From Diadophis punctatus similis (Eukaryota > Chordata > Lepidosauria > Squamata > Dipsadidae), in the NCBI GenBank assembly GCA_023053685.1, contig JALIGW010000001.1, positions 53,813,359 to 53,877,358 of the forward strand: DNA of 64,000 bases, in the 5' to 3' direction. Below are positions 1 through 11,126 of the stretch, piece by piece. The translations under genes were made by a program, and so were the position numbers. The notes beneath the pieces were generated by a model. That model saw nothing but the letters and a program-made list of their open reading frames with translations, was not told where the DNA came from and did no database searches. Every line of letters starts with the position of its first letter. The stretch's first letter is position 1.

Positions 1-324
1 AAACACAATACCATAGAGAAAAAGAAGAGACCCCAGACAAATTAGCATGGTTTCATAAAGAGCTCTCTGACAAAGTGAGAGGCAAGAAGAATGATTATAA
101 AAATGGAAAGAAGGACATATAACTAGAAGAGAATATCAGCAAATAGCCCGAATCTGCAAATGTATATTTTATCTGCATGGTTTTATTTGCTTTTATTGTT
201 TTAAAATGTTTTTAATATTTTAATTGCATTTTTTTTTAATTGTAAGCTACCAGGGTCATTTACTAAGATGGGCACTTATAGAAATTGGAGGGAAAATAAA
301 GACGATAAGAGGTCTGGAGACTAA
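1..324. other. AT-rich unique sequence
   Basis: No gene or repeat boundary can be supported here. The last part (about 240-324) may already belong to the CR1 fragment that follows, but similarity is too weak to place the edge. Confidence 0.4.
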
Positions 325-1035
325 ACCATATGATGAACAAGTAAGGGAATTACTGTAGGTATATCTAGCCTAACAAAGGGAAGGACATGCTAGTTTTCTT
401 CCAGTACTTGAGGGACTTTCATAGAGAAGAAGGGGTCAACTTATTCTCCAAAAGCACCTGAGAGTGGAACAAGAAGCATTGGGTGGAAGCTCACACAAAA
501 AAAGAGATCATACCTGGAACTAAGGAGAAATTTCCTGACAGTGAGAGCAATTAAGCTGTGAGAGAGCTTGCCTCCCAGAGTTGTGCATACTCCATCCATC
601 CAGATTGGACAACCATTTTTCCAGGATGGTATAAGGCAGTGAGGGCGAACCTTTTCGGCACTGAATGCCGAAAAGGGAGTGTGTGCACACACGCTCATCG
701 AGGACGCACACCAGAAGAGAAGCTGCCAAGTGGGCATGCGTGCACCAGGAAATGAACTTCAGGTTTACAGCGCACGCATGCACACAGGCCAGCTTGTCTT
801 CCGGTTACTGGCGTGCATGTGTGTGTGATGATCAGCTGACCAGCATGCATGCGCACAACGGAAACCAGAAAACCAGGTCTTCCAGTTTCCGGCACTGCCG
901 CACAAGCAAAAAACAACTGATCATCGCACATGCATGCGCGCCAAAAACCCGGAAGAGGAACGGGCATGGCTCCATGTGCCACTTCGTGCACGCGTACCAT
1001 AGGTTCGCCATCGCGGGTATAAGGACTCCTGCCAA
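325..1035 (+). mobile_element. CR1 LINE 3' fragment, interrupted by a hAT MITE
   Basis: The stretch 325-636 reads like the end of CR1 ORF2 and its 3' UTR in sense orientation: 'TTCTTCCAGTACTTGAGGG', then 'GTCAACTTATTCTCC', 'AGAAGCATTGGGTGGAAG' and 'AAATTTCCTGACAGTGAGA'. It continues as 'ACTCCTGCC' just beyond the hAT insertion (637-1016), which matches the 'GGTATAAGG...CTCCTGC' stretch of CR1. The terminal CR1 repeats are missing. The element is decayed and 5' truncated. CR1 is an autonomous non-LTR retrotransposon of amniotes; this copy cannot code. The CR1 assignment rests on remembered family sequence. Confidence 0.75.
637..1016. mobile_element. hAT-type MITE, family A (380 bp)
   Basis: The left end is CAGTGAGGGCGAACC and the right end is GGTTCGCCATCGCGG, imperfect terminal inverted repeats. 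The 8-bp direct repeat GTATAAGG flanks both sides (629-636 and 1017-1024), the target-site size of hAT transposases. The interior is rich in GCATGCG-like alternating purine-pyrimidine and has no transposase, so the copy is non-autonomous. It lies inside a CR1 fragment and is therefore younger than it. Three relatives occur at 43292, 49153 and 57542. Confidence 0.9.
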
Positions 1036-1273
1036 CATTCCTTCAAAGCCCCTTTCAGCCCTGGGATTCTATGATCTACAATCTAATTCCTAGCCTGCAT
1101 TTTGGATTAGTCAAAATATGTAGGTAGATTGGCATGATTGCCATGCAGAGTGTATATTTGAAACTGCAGCTTCAAACTGCTTGCTACCTAAACATCCAGA
1201 GTGAAATAGAATTAAAATGTCAGGGCAGTGGTGGTGGAGGGAAACAACAGAAAGAATATGTTGTTTTTTTGTA

Positions 1274-1806
1274 CACCAGCTGGAAAAACAATGCATAATA
1301 TCCTCATTTATGCTCTCCATTAACACGGAATATAAATTATATAATCAGAAGTTATAACAGTATCTCCCATTCAATACACATCAGAGGTCATTTGGTTAGA
1401 TCCAACAAGGGTGAAAATTGTTTGCAGTGTGAAATGATTAACAGAAAGAATATGACAAGAATATAGCAAGAAAGTGAATATTATAGCTATGAATAGAATA
1501 GAAAGTCATTTTTTTTGGTTTTCCATTCCTTTCTAAACCTCACTATTTTTATTGATTTGGTAGAAAAACTGGCCAAGTGTTGCAATGTTCCAACAGTTGG
1601 GGGAAGTCTTCTTCCACAAACCTACACAAGTTACACCAAGTATGCACCAGCTGGAAAAACACTGCATAATATCCTCATTTATGCTCTCCATTAGCACAGA
1701 ATATAAATGATATAATCAGAAGTAATAACAGTATCTCCCATCAAATACACTACAGAGGTCATTTGGTTAAATCCAACAAGGATTGTTTGCAGTGTGAAAT
1801 GATTAA
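1274..1806. repeat. Direct duplication of a ~165-bp unit, 371 bp apart
   Basis: Positions 1274-1441 and 1645-1806 are near-identical, both running from CACCAGCTGGAAAAAC to GTGTGAAATGATTAA, with a handful of substitutions and a few short indels. The 203 bp between them is not obviously repeated upstream of the first copy. It looks like a local segmental duplication rather than a transposon. No coding potential was seen. The rest of 1036-2380 is AT-rich unique sequence. Confidence 0.85.
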
Positions 1807-2379
1807 TTTCAGTGAGATACTGCTCCAATCCATGTATTTAATCATGACACATCAAAGGAGCTATTTTGGCATCAGTTAAGGTGGAAAGAAACATACTGGG
1901 GATTTGTACATCCCTCCTCCTTTTAGGAGAAATATGAAATATTTTGTATTACGAACTAAATAAAACATGAAATAGTTTTGCAATACCAGGTTAAAGTAGA
2001 AACAGATGAAAAATTACATTATTGATTAATTTGCCAAAGAGAGTCAAGCTAGCTCAGGCAAGATGTTTTAAGACTTCTTATATAGCATGTACATCATCTG
2101 ATATCAACCAGGAAAAGGCAATACACGTACGTTTATAAAAATATGCATCACTGTAGGAAGAGAACAGGATTCAGAACACACTGGATGGAAGGGGGTTAAG
2201 GTTTTCTCCCCAACTAAAATTCTTGATGAAAATCATCTCCTGAAGCTCCTCTTAGCCCTAGGAGAGAAGTTTCTATTAAAACAGGTTTCTCCAATTTGGA
2301 GCTGTATTGAAGGCTTCTCTCTCATATCTCCAACTATATTTGATCAATTTGGATGTCATTAGATTGGAAAAGTCTGCAA

Positions 2380-2460
2380 TAGATCTCCTGAGCTTTGGGG
2401 CTTCAGAGTTACCTTGATGTAAGATGGGCGGCCTATAAATTTTATAAATAAATAGACAAA
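2380..2460 (+). mobile_element. L2-type LINE 3' tail remnant
   Basis: The text GATGGGCGGCCTATAAATTT followed by TTATAAATAAATA matches the terminal 'GGCGGCATATAAAT...(AAAT)n' shared by L2-type elements elsewhere in the window (24756, 61140). Only the tail survives. Confidence 0.5.
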
Positions 2461-3432
2461 CTGATGTTCATTGAGGCCATTCTGATGTGAACCTTTCCAT
2501 GCTTACAATGTTTGTTTTGATTCCTCTCTTCCCCTTCCCTTCCTCTTCCTCTCCCTAGCTTGCTTTTTTTATTTAAAGGAATTCCCCATTGTGAAACAAA
2601 TAAAAGAGAAGTAATTGTTTACAGTATCAGTCTGGGGGTATGCTCGGAGTCACTAAGGCTTCAAAACATCAAATCCATCCATCACTGTCAACATGGACCA
2701 TCTCCTCTGATAATTGCCTCTTCCTGTTCTACTGTTAGAATTCTGACATGGGGGGTGGGAAATAGGCCTCATAGGAATAGGAAGACATCTTTGAGGTCAT
2801 ACTTCTTCCTACAAGATTGGATCTCTCTGGCTCAGTAGACTTGCATGATGGTTATGATAATTCACACACAAAGGGGCGTGGGTTCAACATTTTATCTTTA
2901 GGAGTAGTCACCCTGAAGCATTTTATCTGTTTCTAAGATTTGAAGCACAAAACATACAGACACAGCTATATTGTCTATAGTATTTATGTGCCTAACCCCA
3001 ACTCCATGATTCAGAAATATGCTTATGTTGTGTTAATGCAGGCGGCTTACTGTGTAAACTGATCTTTTAAAAAATGCATCCACAAACACTCTAGACATAA
3101 TAATTTCCATATTTTGGGTCAATCTTTGCATGTTTGAAGAAGTTTGAGAAGGTTGTCTAAAGTTCAGAGGCCAGTGGAATGATATCATATTTCTTTGTTC
3201 AAGACTCAGTGGTTTTTCCAGTCAGGCAGCACATATTTGTAAGCAGAAGAACTTCTCCTTTCATATTTAACCATTTAGAAGTCTGTCTGCAAACGCTTAT
3301 ATGGTGTGTCTACAACTGTTACTACATTGCTGTAGCTTCTTCTTTGGTTGAGAGGTTAACATCTGGCTTCTCTGAGAAGCAAAGGCTTGTCTTTTGTTCT
3401 GTAACTCCTGTCATTCCTAACTATGTTAGAGA
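2461..3432. other. Unique sequence, nothing recognised
   Basis: No convincing ORF, repeat family or RNA gene was found. Short open frames here lack any familiar motif. Confidence 0.4.
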
Positions 3433-3440
3433 TTATAAAG

Positions 3441-3559
3441 CAGTGTTTCTCAACCTTGGCAATTTTAAGATGTGTGGATTTCAACCCAGCATGCTGGCCA
3501 GGGAATTCTGGGAGATGAAGTCACCCACCTCTTAAAGTTTTTGAGGTTGAGAAACACTG
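3441..3559. mobile_element. Short hAT-type MITE, family E (119 bp)
   Basis: Ends CAGTGTTTCTCAACC and GGTTGAGAAACACTG are near-perfect inverted repeats. Flanks TTATAAAG (3433-3440) and GTATAAAG (3560-3567) are an 8-bp target-site duplication with one mismatch. The interior contains GATGTGTGGATTTCAACCC and 'GGGAATTCTGGGAG', as in the copies at 5218 and 56609. It is non-coding and mobilised in trans, if at all. Confidence 0.9.
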
Positions 3560-3567
3560 GTATAAAG

Positions 3568-5217
3568 TAAAGCTCTGCTTGTGCTCGTCCCCCATGCTTA
3601 ACGCCTCTAATGCTGTAATGTTCTACAATAAAGTGATTTTAAAGCACTTCACCCCCATCAGTTTGGCTGAGTCCAACTGCCAAACTGATTCATCTTCTTT
3701 GGAACTGTTGCCCATAAAGCATTGCCATTTCACTTGGCTGTGGTGTTTTGGGTGTTACCTGCTTTGGGTAATGAAACATCTGCAAGAAAACAACCAAGCT
3801 CAGAGAGCACCAAGGACCCTCATTTCAAACCTGATCTACAAATACTCTCCTCTATAGGTATATTATACTTGTAATTTCATAGTTTTGGCTTAGCGCCACC
3901 CATAGCCAGTAATAAACAATGGGATGTTTTAGGGCAGTAAATCTGTATGGAACCATGTTTTAAACTGTGGTCTGATAAGACGTGTGGACTTAAATGCATA
4001 GTTTGTTTCAGGTTTCCTGGTTTATTACTGATTTGCTTCTAAGTCCTCCTGAAACATTTGCTCACAATATTAAAGTGCAAAAATGGAGCAATTTGAAAAG
4101 GACAGAGACTTTACCAGGAATTATCCAAATAAGGAAGCCATAAGTATTTTGCACATCTGTAGAAAGGCCTGTAGGGCAGTTAAATAGAACAGAAAATACT
4201 CTTTGCTACCATCCATAGTCATCCAGATTGTTTGCAATCCTGTGCAAATTTAACTGATTTTTTTCATTAACCCATTTCATAGGTTACACATTCTTTCTTC
4301 TAAACTGTAGAAGAGAGATACTTAGAAATTACTACTCTAAAATATGGAGAATTCCTTGGGTTTAATTTACTAAAAACTGTTCAATGGGAAATAGATCTAA
4401 AACCCTAATAAAGAATCCAAATTGACTAAAATTTTCCATAATTGGTTTTCACCAAGGTTGATTATGAGTCCTAATGATACCGTTGCAGTAGAGCAACATA
4501 TCCAAGTGACTCCTTGGGCCCCTCCATATACTAAAGAGATACTATTAGAACATGGCTTCAGGATTAGCACACAGTCAAAATAAAACCCTAACCAGATTAG
4601 GTGCATGATAGAGAAATGAATACATTCAACTTTATTATAAAATTGGTTTGAGTTTACAATGTGGGAGACAAAGCAATAGATAGTTCCAATATCGCCTCCA
4701 TTCGTTTGTAAATTCACACTGTGGAGAAAAACAAAAGACTGATGTAAACATTTGGGTGACTGTCTTCAAATATTTACCAGTGCTAATGTTTTCAGTATCA
4801 TAAAAGTCAGATTCCAATTGATGTCATGCTTATTTTCTTCTGAGAAGCATGCTATTACTTTTAGGTTATTCTGGGCAAATTTATGAGTGCATGGAATCAA
4901 AGCATAAAGCCACATAGCCCCATCAATTTTATTTTGCATTCTTTTCCTAAAGTTTCCAAACATGGCAGTCTTTTTTTTTTACAGTAATTAAACCCTGGAT
5001 CAAGGTCAAAGTCTCTTCTACAACTGCAAAATTTCTTTCCTGGATATCACAAACTTCTCCATACAAATGGGAAGTAATTGTTGTCCCAGGGTAAGAAGGG
5101 CTTTTTGATGCTGAACTTGAGAATTCATGAACATGTCCATGCAGTTTTCTTGGCAACAGGGTGAAAGTGATTCACCATTTTTCTTCCAGGATATTTTTTT
5201 AACTTCATATTCTAGTT
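3568..5217. other. AT-rich unique sequence, nothing recognised
   Basis: Several short open frames exist on the minus strand between about 4400 and 5200, but none shows a known domain, plausible splice signals or biased codon use. I see no repeat boundary. Confidence 0.4.
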
Positions 5218-5324
5218 CAATATTTCTCAACCTCAGCAACTTTAAGGTTTGTGAATTTCCACTCCCAGAATTCCCCAACCAAAACATTTACATATATTAA
5301 AATTGCTGAACCTGAGAAATATTG
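5218..5324. mobile_element. Decayed hAT-type MITE, family E
   Basis: Ends CAATATTTCTCAACCTCAGC and CTGAGAAATATTG are mutated versions of the family-E termini, with the shared core 'GCAACTTTAAGG' and 'CCCAGAATTCCCC'. The flanking 8-mers TTCTAGTT and GCTAATTT match only partly, so this is an older copy than the one at 3441. Confidence 0.7.
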
Positions 5325-5354
5325 GCTAATTTAGAGTCCTGGTCTTTCCTTGTA

Positions 5355-5402
5355 GAGTCTCCCATCCAAGTACTAATCAGATCTGATCCTGTCTAGGTTT
5401 TG
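5355..5402 (-). mobile_element. 5S rRNA-like fragment, probably from a 5S-derived SINE
   Basis: On the plus strand the run AGTCTCCCATCCAAGTACTA followed by ATCAG is the reverse complement of the conserved internal part of vertebrate 5S rRNA, around its pol III promoter boxes. It diverges after about 45 bases. It is either a 5S pseudogene or the head of a 5S-derived SINE such as those described in amniotes; no tRNA-like or LINE-like tail is evident. Confidence 0.5.
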
Positions 5403-6129
5403 AAACAGGGTCAATGAGACAATACTATTTACCTTATATTTAATATTTGGAGATACTATTTTGTTGTTATTATTTGTGTTATTACAAACTTAGTAATAAC
5501 TGTTACTTAGCTTAAATGAAATGCCTTGAAGCACTGTGGTTCAGGATGTTGTCACATGCATAACAAAATGTTCAGGAACTCTGAAGTGGGTAGTCATATG
5601 AGGTGGGTTCCCAACATACTTGGAGCATACATAAGAACACATCCTAAATTCTTACTAGTCTGTGTATGTGCAATTCAGGCGCTTCATATGAAACTGCTTT
5701 ACACATATACTATACATAAGTTCATTTGTCAAATGCCAAGCAGTGAAAGTTAAAATCAGTAATACAATGAAGTATTATAATGTTGCAAGAAATAGCTGTG
5801 CAAAGAGATATTAATAAAATGATTTGTGCTACTTAGAATATGGAGTATTTGTCTGGGAGCAAAATTAATATAGAGTGTGTGAGAGAGAAGTTCCCTGAAG
5901 ATGGGCTCCAGCACGGGGTCTATGACAATTCGCCATGGCCAACTCACCACGGCCAACTCACCACAGCCATCTCACCACAGGACAATTTGCTGCAGGAGAA
6001 GCTACATTAATATCAAAGAAATGGTGGAATAGAATCATTAAAGAAAGGATGCAAAAAGGAGGGACAGAATGAAATGTGAATGGCAAAAATTAAAATAATC
6101 TTTATTTATTGTAAATAATTAAATAGAAT

Positions 6130-6765
6130 TACCATATTTTTCGGAGTATAAGACGCACCTTTCCCCCCCCCCAAAAGAGGCTGAAAATTTGGGTGCGTCA
6201 CCGCCCTGAGTCCTACGGGAGTTGGGCGGTGAATAAAATGACTAAATAAATAAATACATAAATACATAAATACATAAATACATAAATACATAAATACATA
6301 AATACATAAACAAACAAACAAACAAACAAATAAATAAATAAATAAATAAATAATACTCCGAATGTAGCTTTTTCGAAGCTTTTTTTCCCAGCCCTAACGA
6401 GGTGCTAACGATCTTCCCGGCTCTTCCCGGCTTGTTTTCATTGCTACTCCCTCTGAAAAAGGTTTTTTCAGCCCTAACGAGGTGCTAATGAACTTCCCGG
6501 CTTGCAGGATTTTTTCATTCCTCCTCCCTCCGAATAAGTTTTTTTCCTGCCCTAAGTCTTTGCAGGCTTGTTTTCATTGCTATTCCCTCCGAAAAAGGTT
6601 TTTTCAGCCCTAACCAGGGGATAAAATAATGTGCTGAAGCTGAACAGACTAAGGACGCTAGCCAGATGAATACCTGGTAGATAGATTTTTTCTCCCTATT
6701 TTCCTCCCCAAAAACTAAGGTGCTTCTTATACTCCGGTGCGTCTTATACTCCGAAAAATACGGTA
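6130..6765 (+). mobile_element. TA-flanked MITE, family G, with internal insertion
   Basis: Starts TACCATATTTTTCGGAGTAT and ends with its near reverse complement, ACTCCGAAAAATACGGTA, both abutting TA, the target size of Tc1/mariner-type elements. The interior 'AGACTAAGGACGCTAGCC' is shared with the copies at 20132 and 46948. An L2 tail plus microsatellite (about 6199-6352) interrupts the internal GTGCGTC-TTATACTCC junction. No transposase is present. Confidence 0.85.
6199..6352 (+). mobile_element. L2-type 3' tail with (AAAT)/(ACAT) array, inserted in a MITE
   Basis: 'CCGCCCTGAGTCCTACGGGA' and 'GGGCGGTGAATAAAATGA' are the terminal L2-type sequence of this genome, followed by about 110 bp of AAAT, ACAT and AAAC tetramers. 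It splits the host MITE, so this short, severely 5'-truncated retrotransposition is younger than the MITE. Confidence 0.8.
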
Positions 6766-6980
6766 GTTAAATTGTCCCGCAGCAAATCATCCCGTGGCGA
6801 GTTGGCGATGCTGAGCTGGCTGCAGCGGGTTGACAGGGCAAGTTGTCCCATTCTCCTAGCACGAGTCAAAAGCTCGGAAGACTAAATCTTTAGTCCCAGA
6901 GATTTACCCAGTTTGGATCCTGCATTATTACTGTAAGTCTGTAAAGGATTAAGCAGAAGAAAAAATGTTCAAGGGATATA

Positions 6981-6981
6981 C

Positions 6982-7032
<51 letters not shown>

Positions 7033-7140
7033 TTTGTTTGTTTGTTTGTTTGTTTGTTTGTTTGTATATTTATCATTTATTTATTTATTTATTTATTTTC
7101 ATCCTGCCTTTATTGTTTTTACAAGGGCTTAAAAAAGAAA
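6981..7140 (-). repeat. (TTTA)/(TTTG) microsatellite at an L2-like tail
   Basis: About 120 bp of TTTA and TTTG tetramers is followed by 'CATCCTGCCTTTATTG', which reads on the minus strand as a LINE 3' end before an (AAAT)n tail. The LINE part is too short to classify firmly. The following 580 bp up to 7720 holds nothing I recognise. Confidence 0.55.
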
Positions 7141-7728
7141 ATAGCTTATGCCTTTTGGCATCATACACAAACAGTTTTAGTCTTCATATGATTTATCCAT
7201 CTAAGATTTCTGGTGGTTTTTAATCTGTTTTATTCCCGCCCCACACACTTTATATCTTGAAGGCAGCCAGTTCATATCAGCATTTCCTTGATACTGTCAT
7301 ATCAGGCAGAGATACTAAAGAATTGCATGTTTCACCATCACTCTTTTTATTCAGCTTCACTGTTTTCATTGGGTAGCAAGTTGAGTGGGAATGGGTATTA
7401 TTAGGAAACGTCCATTTATATCAGAATTATGGACTATCTGTTCCTTGCGACAATTTAAGGATTTACTTTTACCAGATTTTATTCAAGAATATCGAGTTTT
7501 AGAGTATTATCATTTCACCTCCATCTTTAAGGCCAGAATCACACAAACCAACAATATCTATGGACATTCTCAATCCTCCAGGTCATGGTTGTCCCAAAGG
7601 TGCTTTTCAAAAGGCAGCTGGACTTTCTTGGTTTTTTTCTTTGAAAACATTTCACTTCTCATCCAAGAAGCTTCTTTGATTCAAACTGAAGCAGCTCTAT
7701 TGCTCTATTGCTATTGCTACATATGCAT

Positions 7729-8257
7729 CAGGGGCGGGTTCCTATTTTTTTTTACTACCACTCTGTGGGCGTGGCTTATTTTGTGGGTGTGGCTTGCCAG
7801 CCATGTGACCTAGTGGGCGTGGCTTCTCAGACTGCTGAATGGAGGGGAACTGAGATAGGTCCTGCCGCCCATTCCCCCTCCCCTCAGCAGCTCGAGAAGC
7901 CTCAAACGTCCGAAAATGCCTAGGATCATCACCGCGCGTTCGTGGCTTCTTGGACTGCTGAAGGGAGGGGAATGGAGATAGCTCCTGCCGCCCGTTCTTT
8001 CAGCGTCTCACGCGCTCCCTCAGCCATGCTCCCCTGCTTGGACTCACTGTGGGGTAGGAAGGTGGCGCATGCGCAGTGCCGGAAGCTCAGCTTCTGGGCA
8101 TGCGCAGAAGAAATTTTTTTAAAAAATGTAAAAACAATTTTTTTAAAAAAATGGTGGCACCCAGGCACCGGCAACCGACCGCACCGGTACTGTGATGTCA
8201 CCAGTGGGCCGCTACCGGTGCTATAGAGTGGACCGCACCGGTAGGAACCCACCACTG
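7729..8257 (-). mobile_element. hAT-type MITE, family B, long form (529 bp)
   Basis: Ends CAGGGGCGGGTTCCT and AGGAACCCACCACTG are inverted repeats, with a perfect 8-bp duplication ATATGCAT at 7721-7728 and 8258-8265. It is the reverse-orientation relative of the 545-bp copy at 51290, sharing the 'GTGGGCGTGGC' / 'CATGTGACC' block and a GC-rich block with 'GCGCATGCGC'-like motifs. No transposase ORF is present, so it is non-autonomous. Confidence 0.92.
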
Positions 8258-8265
8258 ATATGCAT

Positions 8266-9090
8266 GTACACATACTGAAGCACCTTTCTCTTATTCATTT
8301 CACAAGATGAATCAGAGAGTCAGTTTGCAACTCCCAAATTGGAACTTAACTCTCTGACACTAGTTTCCTACTTGTAAAATTGGTTGACCAGTTGGAAGAA
8401 AGTAGTAATTTTAGCTCTCCCTCCCCCTCAAAATACGCACTTCAAACGTTTCCTTTTGTAAAATATACTAAAAACCAAAAACAGATATATATGAAAACAG
8501 AGCAAAAAAACAACTTTTTTAATCATACAAAATGGCATCAGTCAGAAAGAGTTTGTCCATCCTTATTCACCTGGGTTGCTCGGTGCAGAAATGTGATTAT
8601 TTTTAATTCTTTATGTGGTGCTGCCTTAATTGAAGCACACTTTACAGAAGAATCCAGATTCCCTAACTGAAGAAAGCTTTAGTGTAACAGTTTTTGAAGG
8701 ACTGTATTGTTCTTGGGGTGTTAATCTTAATTACAGATGAATAAAAACAGATGGAATCTCAGTGTTTCAAAGAAGCAAATATAAAGAACAGGAGAGGAGT
8801 GGGAGAATGGTTTTGCTGCAGCCCTCAGATGCATGACAGTTCACAAGACCTTTTCTCAGGGGGAAAGAAGCCAGATGGACCAAAACAGATGAGATTTTCT
8901 TTGCACTGTCTTAAGTAGTTTCTCATATCGAAAACATCTGCACATGCTCCATAGCTTACTTAAAATAAGCAATTTAACTATCAAATTTGCCTATCAGTTT
9001 ATGTAAAGTGGAATTTTGCTCCAGTGGGGCACATGCAAAATCAGGCAAAGAGCTTTGTGCTCTGGCCTCCTCTTCACCCTCCTCTTTCTC
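8266..9090. other. Unique sequence, nothing recognised
   Basis: AT-rich. No gene, repeat boundary or RNA gene can be supported. Confidence 0.4.
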
Positions 9091-9490
9091 TAGTTAACAT
9101 AAGCACTATGTGCTTAGCGCTCAAAGCATTGTTAGAGACCCCACACACCCACTTCACAGTCTGTTTTGGTTGCTCCCCTCTGGGAGGAGGTTTTGAAGTA
9201 TTTCTAGCAGGACTACCAGATTCCGTAACAGCTTTGTACCTATGCCATCCGTCTGGTAAACTCGCAAAATTCATTGCTCGCCATGTACATGGCGAATTAG
9301 ACTGTGTTGTTTCTCCGGATCATATAATATATGTCGGTATATGCATATATTGTTTGTTTGTTTGTTTTGTCATGTTTATGTAGTGTATATTAGAAGTGGA
9401 GACCCTTTGAGAGCTTTATGCAATGAAATTTCATTTTAATGTATGCCAATTAGTGTACATTCAAAGTGACAATAAAGTTATTCTAAGTCT
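9091..9490 (+). mobile_element. Non-LTR retrotransposon 3' end (family unassigned), copy 1
   Basis: This stretch aligns by eye with 33228-33648. It contains 'CTCCCCTCTGGGAGGAGG', then 'GGAGACCCTTTGAGAGCTT', 'AAATTTCATTTTAATGTATG' and ends 'GACAATAAAGTTATTCTAAG' with a short TCTAAG-type terminal repeat. In one plus frame it reads LPSGRRF...RTTRFRNSF, which resembles the C-terminus of some LINE ORF2 proteins. A perfect 18-bp palindrome, TCGCCATGTACATGGCGA, lies at 9278-9295. Which clade it belongs to is open. Confidence 0.7.
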
Positions 9491-9989
9491 AAGTCACCAC
9501 ACCTTTGACCTCTTAATTCACCAGCATGCCTGCTCTTCCCCAGCCAGTTGGGGAAGACTGGACTGTAATTTCAGTAAAACTTTTTCCACAGGGAAAAAGA
9601 AAGGATTATAAAATATAATATTGCCTCTGCAACATAGGAGGTTCAATCTCTCCAGCCTGAACTATATGAGCAGAAGTCATAAAAGTGAATGTTTCACATG
9701 GAAAGATGCCTGCATTTTGACTGTAGAAATCAGACTAACCATAAGATGGAAGCAAATGGATTCGGACAACCCTAAGTCTTTACTCCCATCTAGTGGTGCC
9801 TCCTGCATCATTTTTATTACCTCCATGATATTAACCATTCAATTGTTAAGGTATCCAAGACTTCTAAATCCTTTGCTGGCATACTCCTTATAGCAGAGGT
9901 AGCAGATCACATGAAGGTACATATGAATAAAATCCACGTATATCAATCAGTAGGGCTCATATTGGGTATTAAGAAAGAGAAAGAGAAAC
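9491..9989. other. Unique sequence, nothing recognised
   Basis: No coding or repeat feature can be supported. Confidence 0.35.
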
Positions 9990-10220
9990 AGACAAAGTAA
10001 CCCACCCAGTCACATGATCACCCAGCTATGCCCGCCCAGTCACATGACCAAGAAGCCACACCCACCCAGCCACATGACCAGGAAGCTACGCCGGCCCAGT
10101 CACATGACCAGGAAGCCACACCCACCATCACATGACCATCAAGTCACACCCACCATCACATGACCATCATGCCACACCCACAAAATAAGCCATGCCCACA
10201 GAACCGGTAGTAAAAAATAT
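9990..10220 (+). mobile_element. hAT-type MITE fragment, family B
   Basis: Five to six repeats of the block 'CCACCCAGTCACATGACC(A)' lead to 'CCACAAAATAAGCCATGCCC' and ACAGAACCGGTAGTAAAAAA. This is the 3' half of the family-B element in the same orientation as the 51290 copy. The right terminus is decayed, the left end is missing, and no target-site duplication was found. Confidence 0.65.
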
Positions 10221-10229
10221 TGCTGGTCA

Positions 10230-10860
10230 CTTACGTTATTAGAATCTCACCAGACTTACTGCATTTCCTTGGGAACTGTCAGATAAGGCTTCAAGGGGGA
10301 GAATAGGCCTGTGCTACTTTCTGCAGTGCAAAGGTTCTAAAGTTAACACTTCCTTCTAGTCTAGCTGGCAATTCCACCACAGTTGATATCCAGAGGATGC
10401 AGACATAAACCTGTCATGTGTTCAAAGAAGAGCATCAAATAAGGAGAAGATTTGGAGATTCTTATGTAAATCATACCCACCTTCTCCTAAGCTTGTTTTA
10501 CACCCTTATCCAATTCAGGGGATCTAATAAGAAGATAGTGACCATATTAATCTGAACATATATGGAATCCTCTTTCGGTTTTCTCCATTCAGATTAGGAA
10601 GGTTGGGGTAGAATCAATGAGAATCAGGCATTCTTTTGCACCTACAAAGGGTTTATTTTGCTGGGGAACTGATGTGGAGCAGCAGCTTCCTGGAAAGAAA
10701 GCAAATGTCATTTTTTTTTAATTATTAAACATTTTAAAGAAAGAATATAAATCATGAAAACATGTAAAAACAAAAAAAAGTGAAATGCAAATTAGTAAAA
10801 TATAAATAATTTAACATGGATTCTAAAATATGGAGATTAGTTTTCAATGGATTGTTAGTT
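10230..10860. other. Unique AT-rich sequence
   Basis: Nothing recognised up to the SINE tail at 10862. Confidence 0.35.
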
Positions 10861-10861
10861 A

Positions 10862-11124
10862 TATATTTATTTATTTATTTATTTATTTATTTTGTGAGAT
10901 TTATATACCGCCTCACAGTGCAAGCACTCTCTAAGCGGTTTACACCAGTAAGCAATGTATATTTACATTGCCCCCAACAATCTGGGTCCTCATTTTACCT
11001 ACCTCGGAAGGATGGAAGGCTGAGTCAACCTTGAGCCGGTGAGATTTGAACCGCTGACCTGCAGATCACAGTCAGCTAAAGTGGCCTGCAGTACCTGCCT
11101 CTAACCGCTGCGCCACCTTGGCTC
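10862..11124 (-). mobile_element. tRNA-derived squamate SINE
   Basis: Read on the minus strand, it begins 'AGCCAAGGTGGCGCAGCGG' (pol III A box region), carries 'GCGGTTCAAATCTCACCGG' (B box), then a conserved body, 'TGAGGACCCAGATTGTTGG', and the 3' end 'GGCGGTATATAAAT', followed by (AAAT)n. Full length (~260 bp). The same family occurs at 16150, 34431, 51172 (fragment) and 63281. It would be transcribed by RNA polymerase III and mobilised by a LINE. Confidence 0.88.
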
Positions 11125-11126
11125 TT

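Larger units (their letters stand above)
5905..6865. repeat. Inverted minisatellite-like arms enclosing a nest of insertions
   Basis: At about 5910-5985 a short unit 'GCCAACTCACCACG' recurs three to four times, ending in GGACAATTTGCTGCAGG. At about 6770-6865 the reverse complement of the same motif occurs (AAATTGTCCCGCAGCAAATC, GGCGAGTTGGCG). The two arms therefore face each other across the MITE at 6130-6765. They are likely the two ends of a larger, older inverted-repeat element into which the MITE inserted. Confidence 0.6.

Noticed and set aside
6106..6321. Minus-strand 71-codon Tyr/Leu/Cys/Ile-rich frame
   Set aside because: Translation of the ACAT/AAAT tetranucleotide array within the nested L2 tail.
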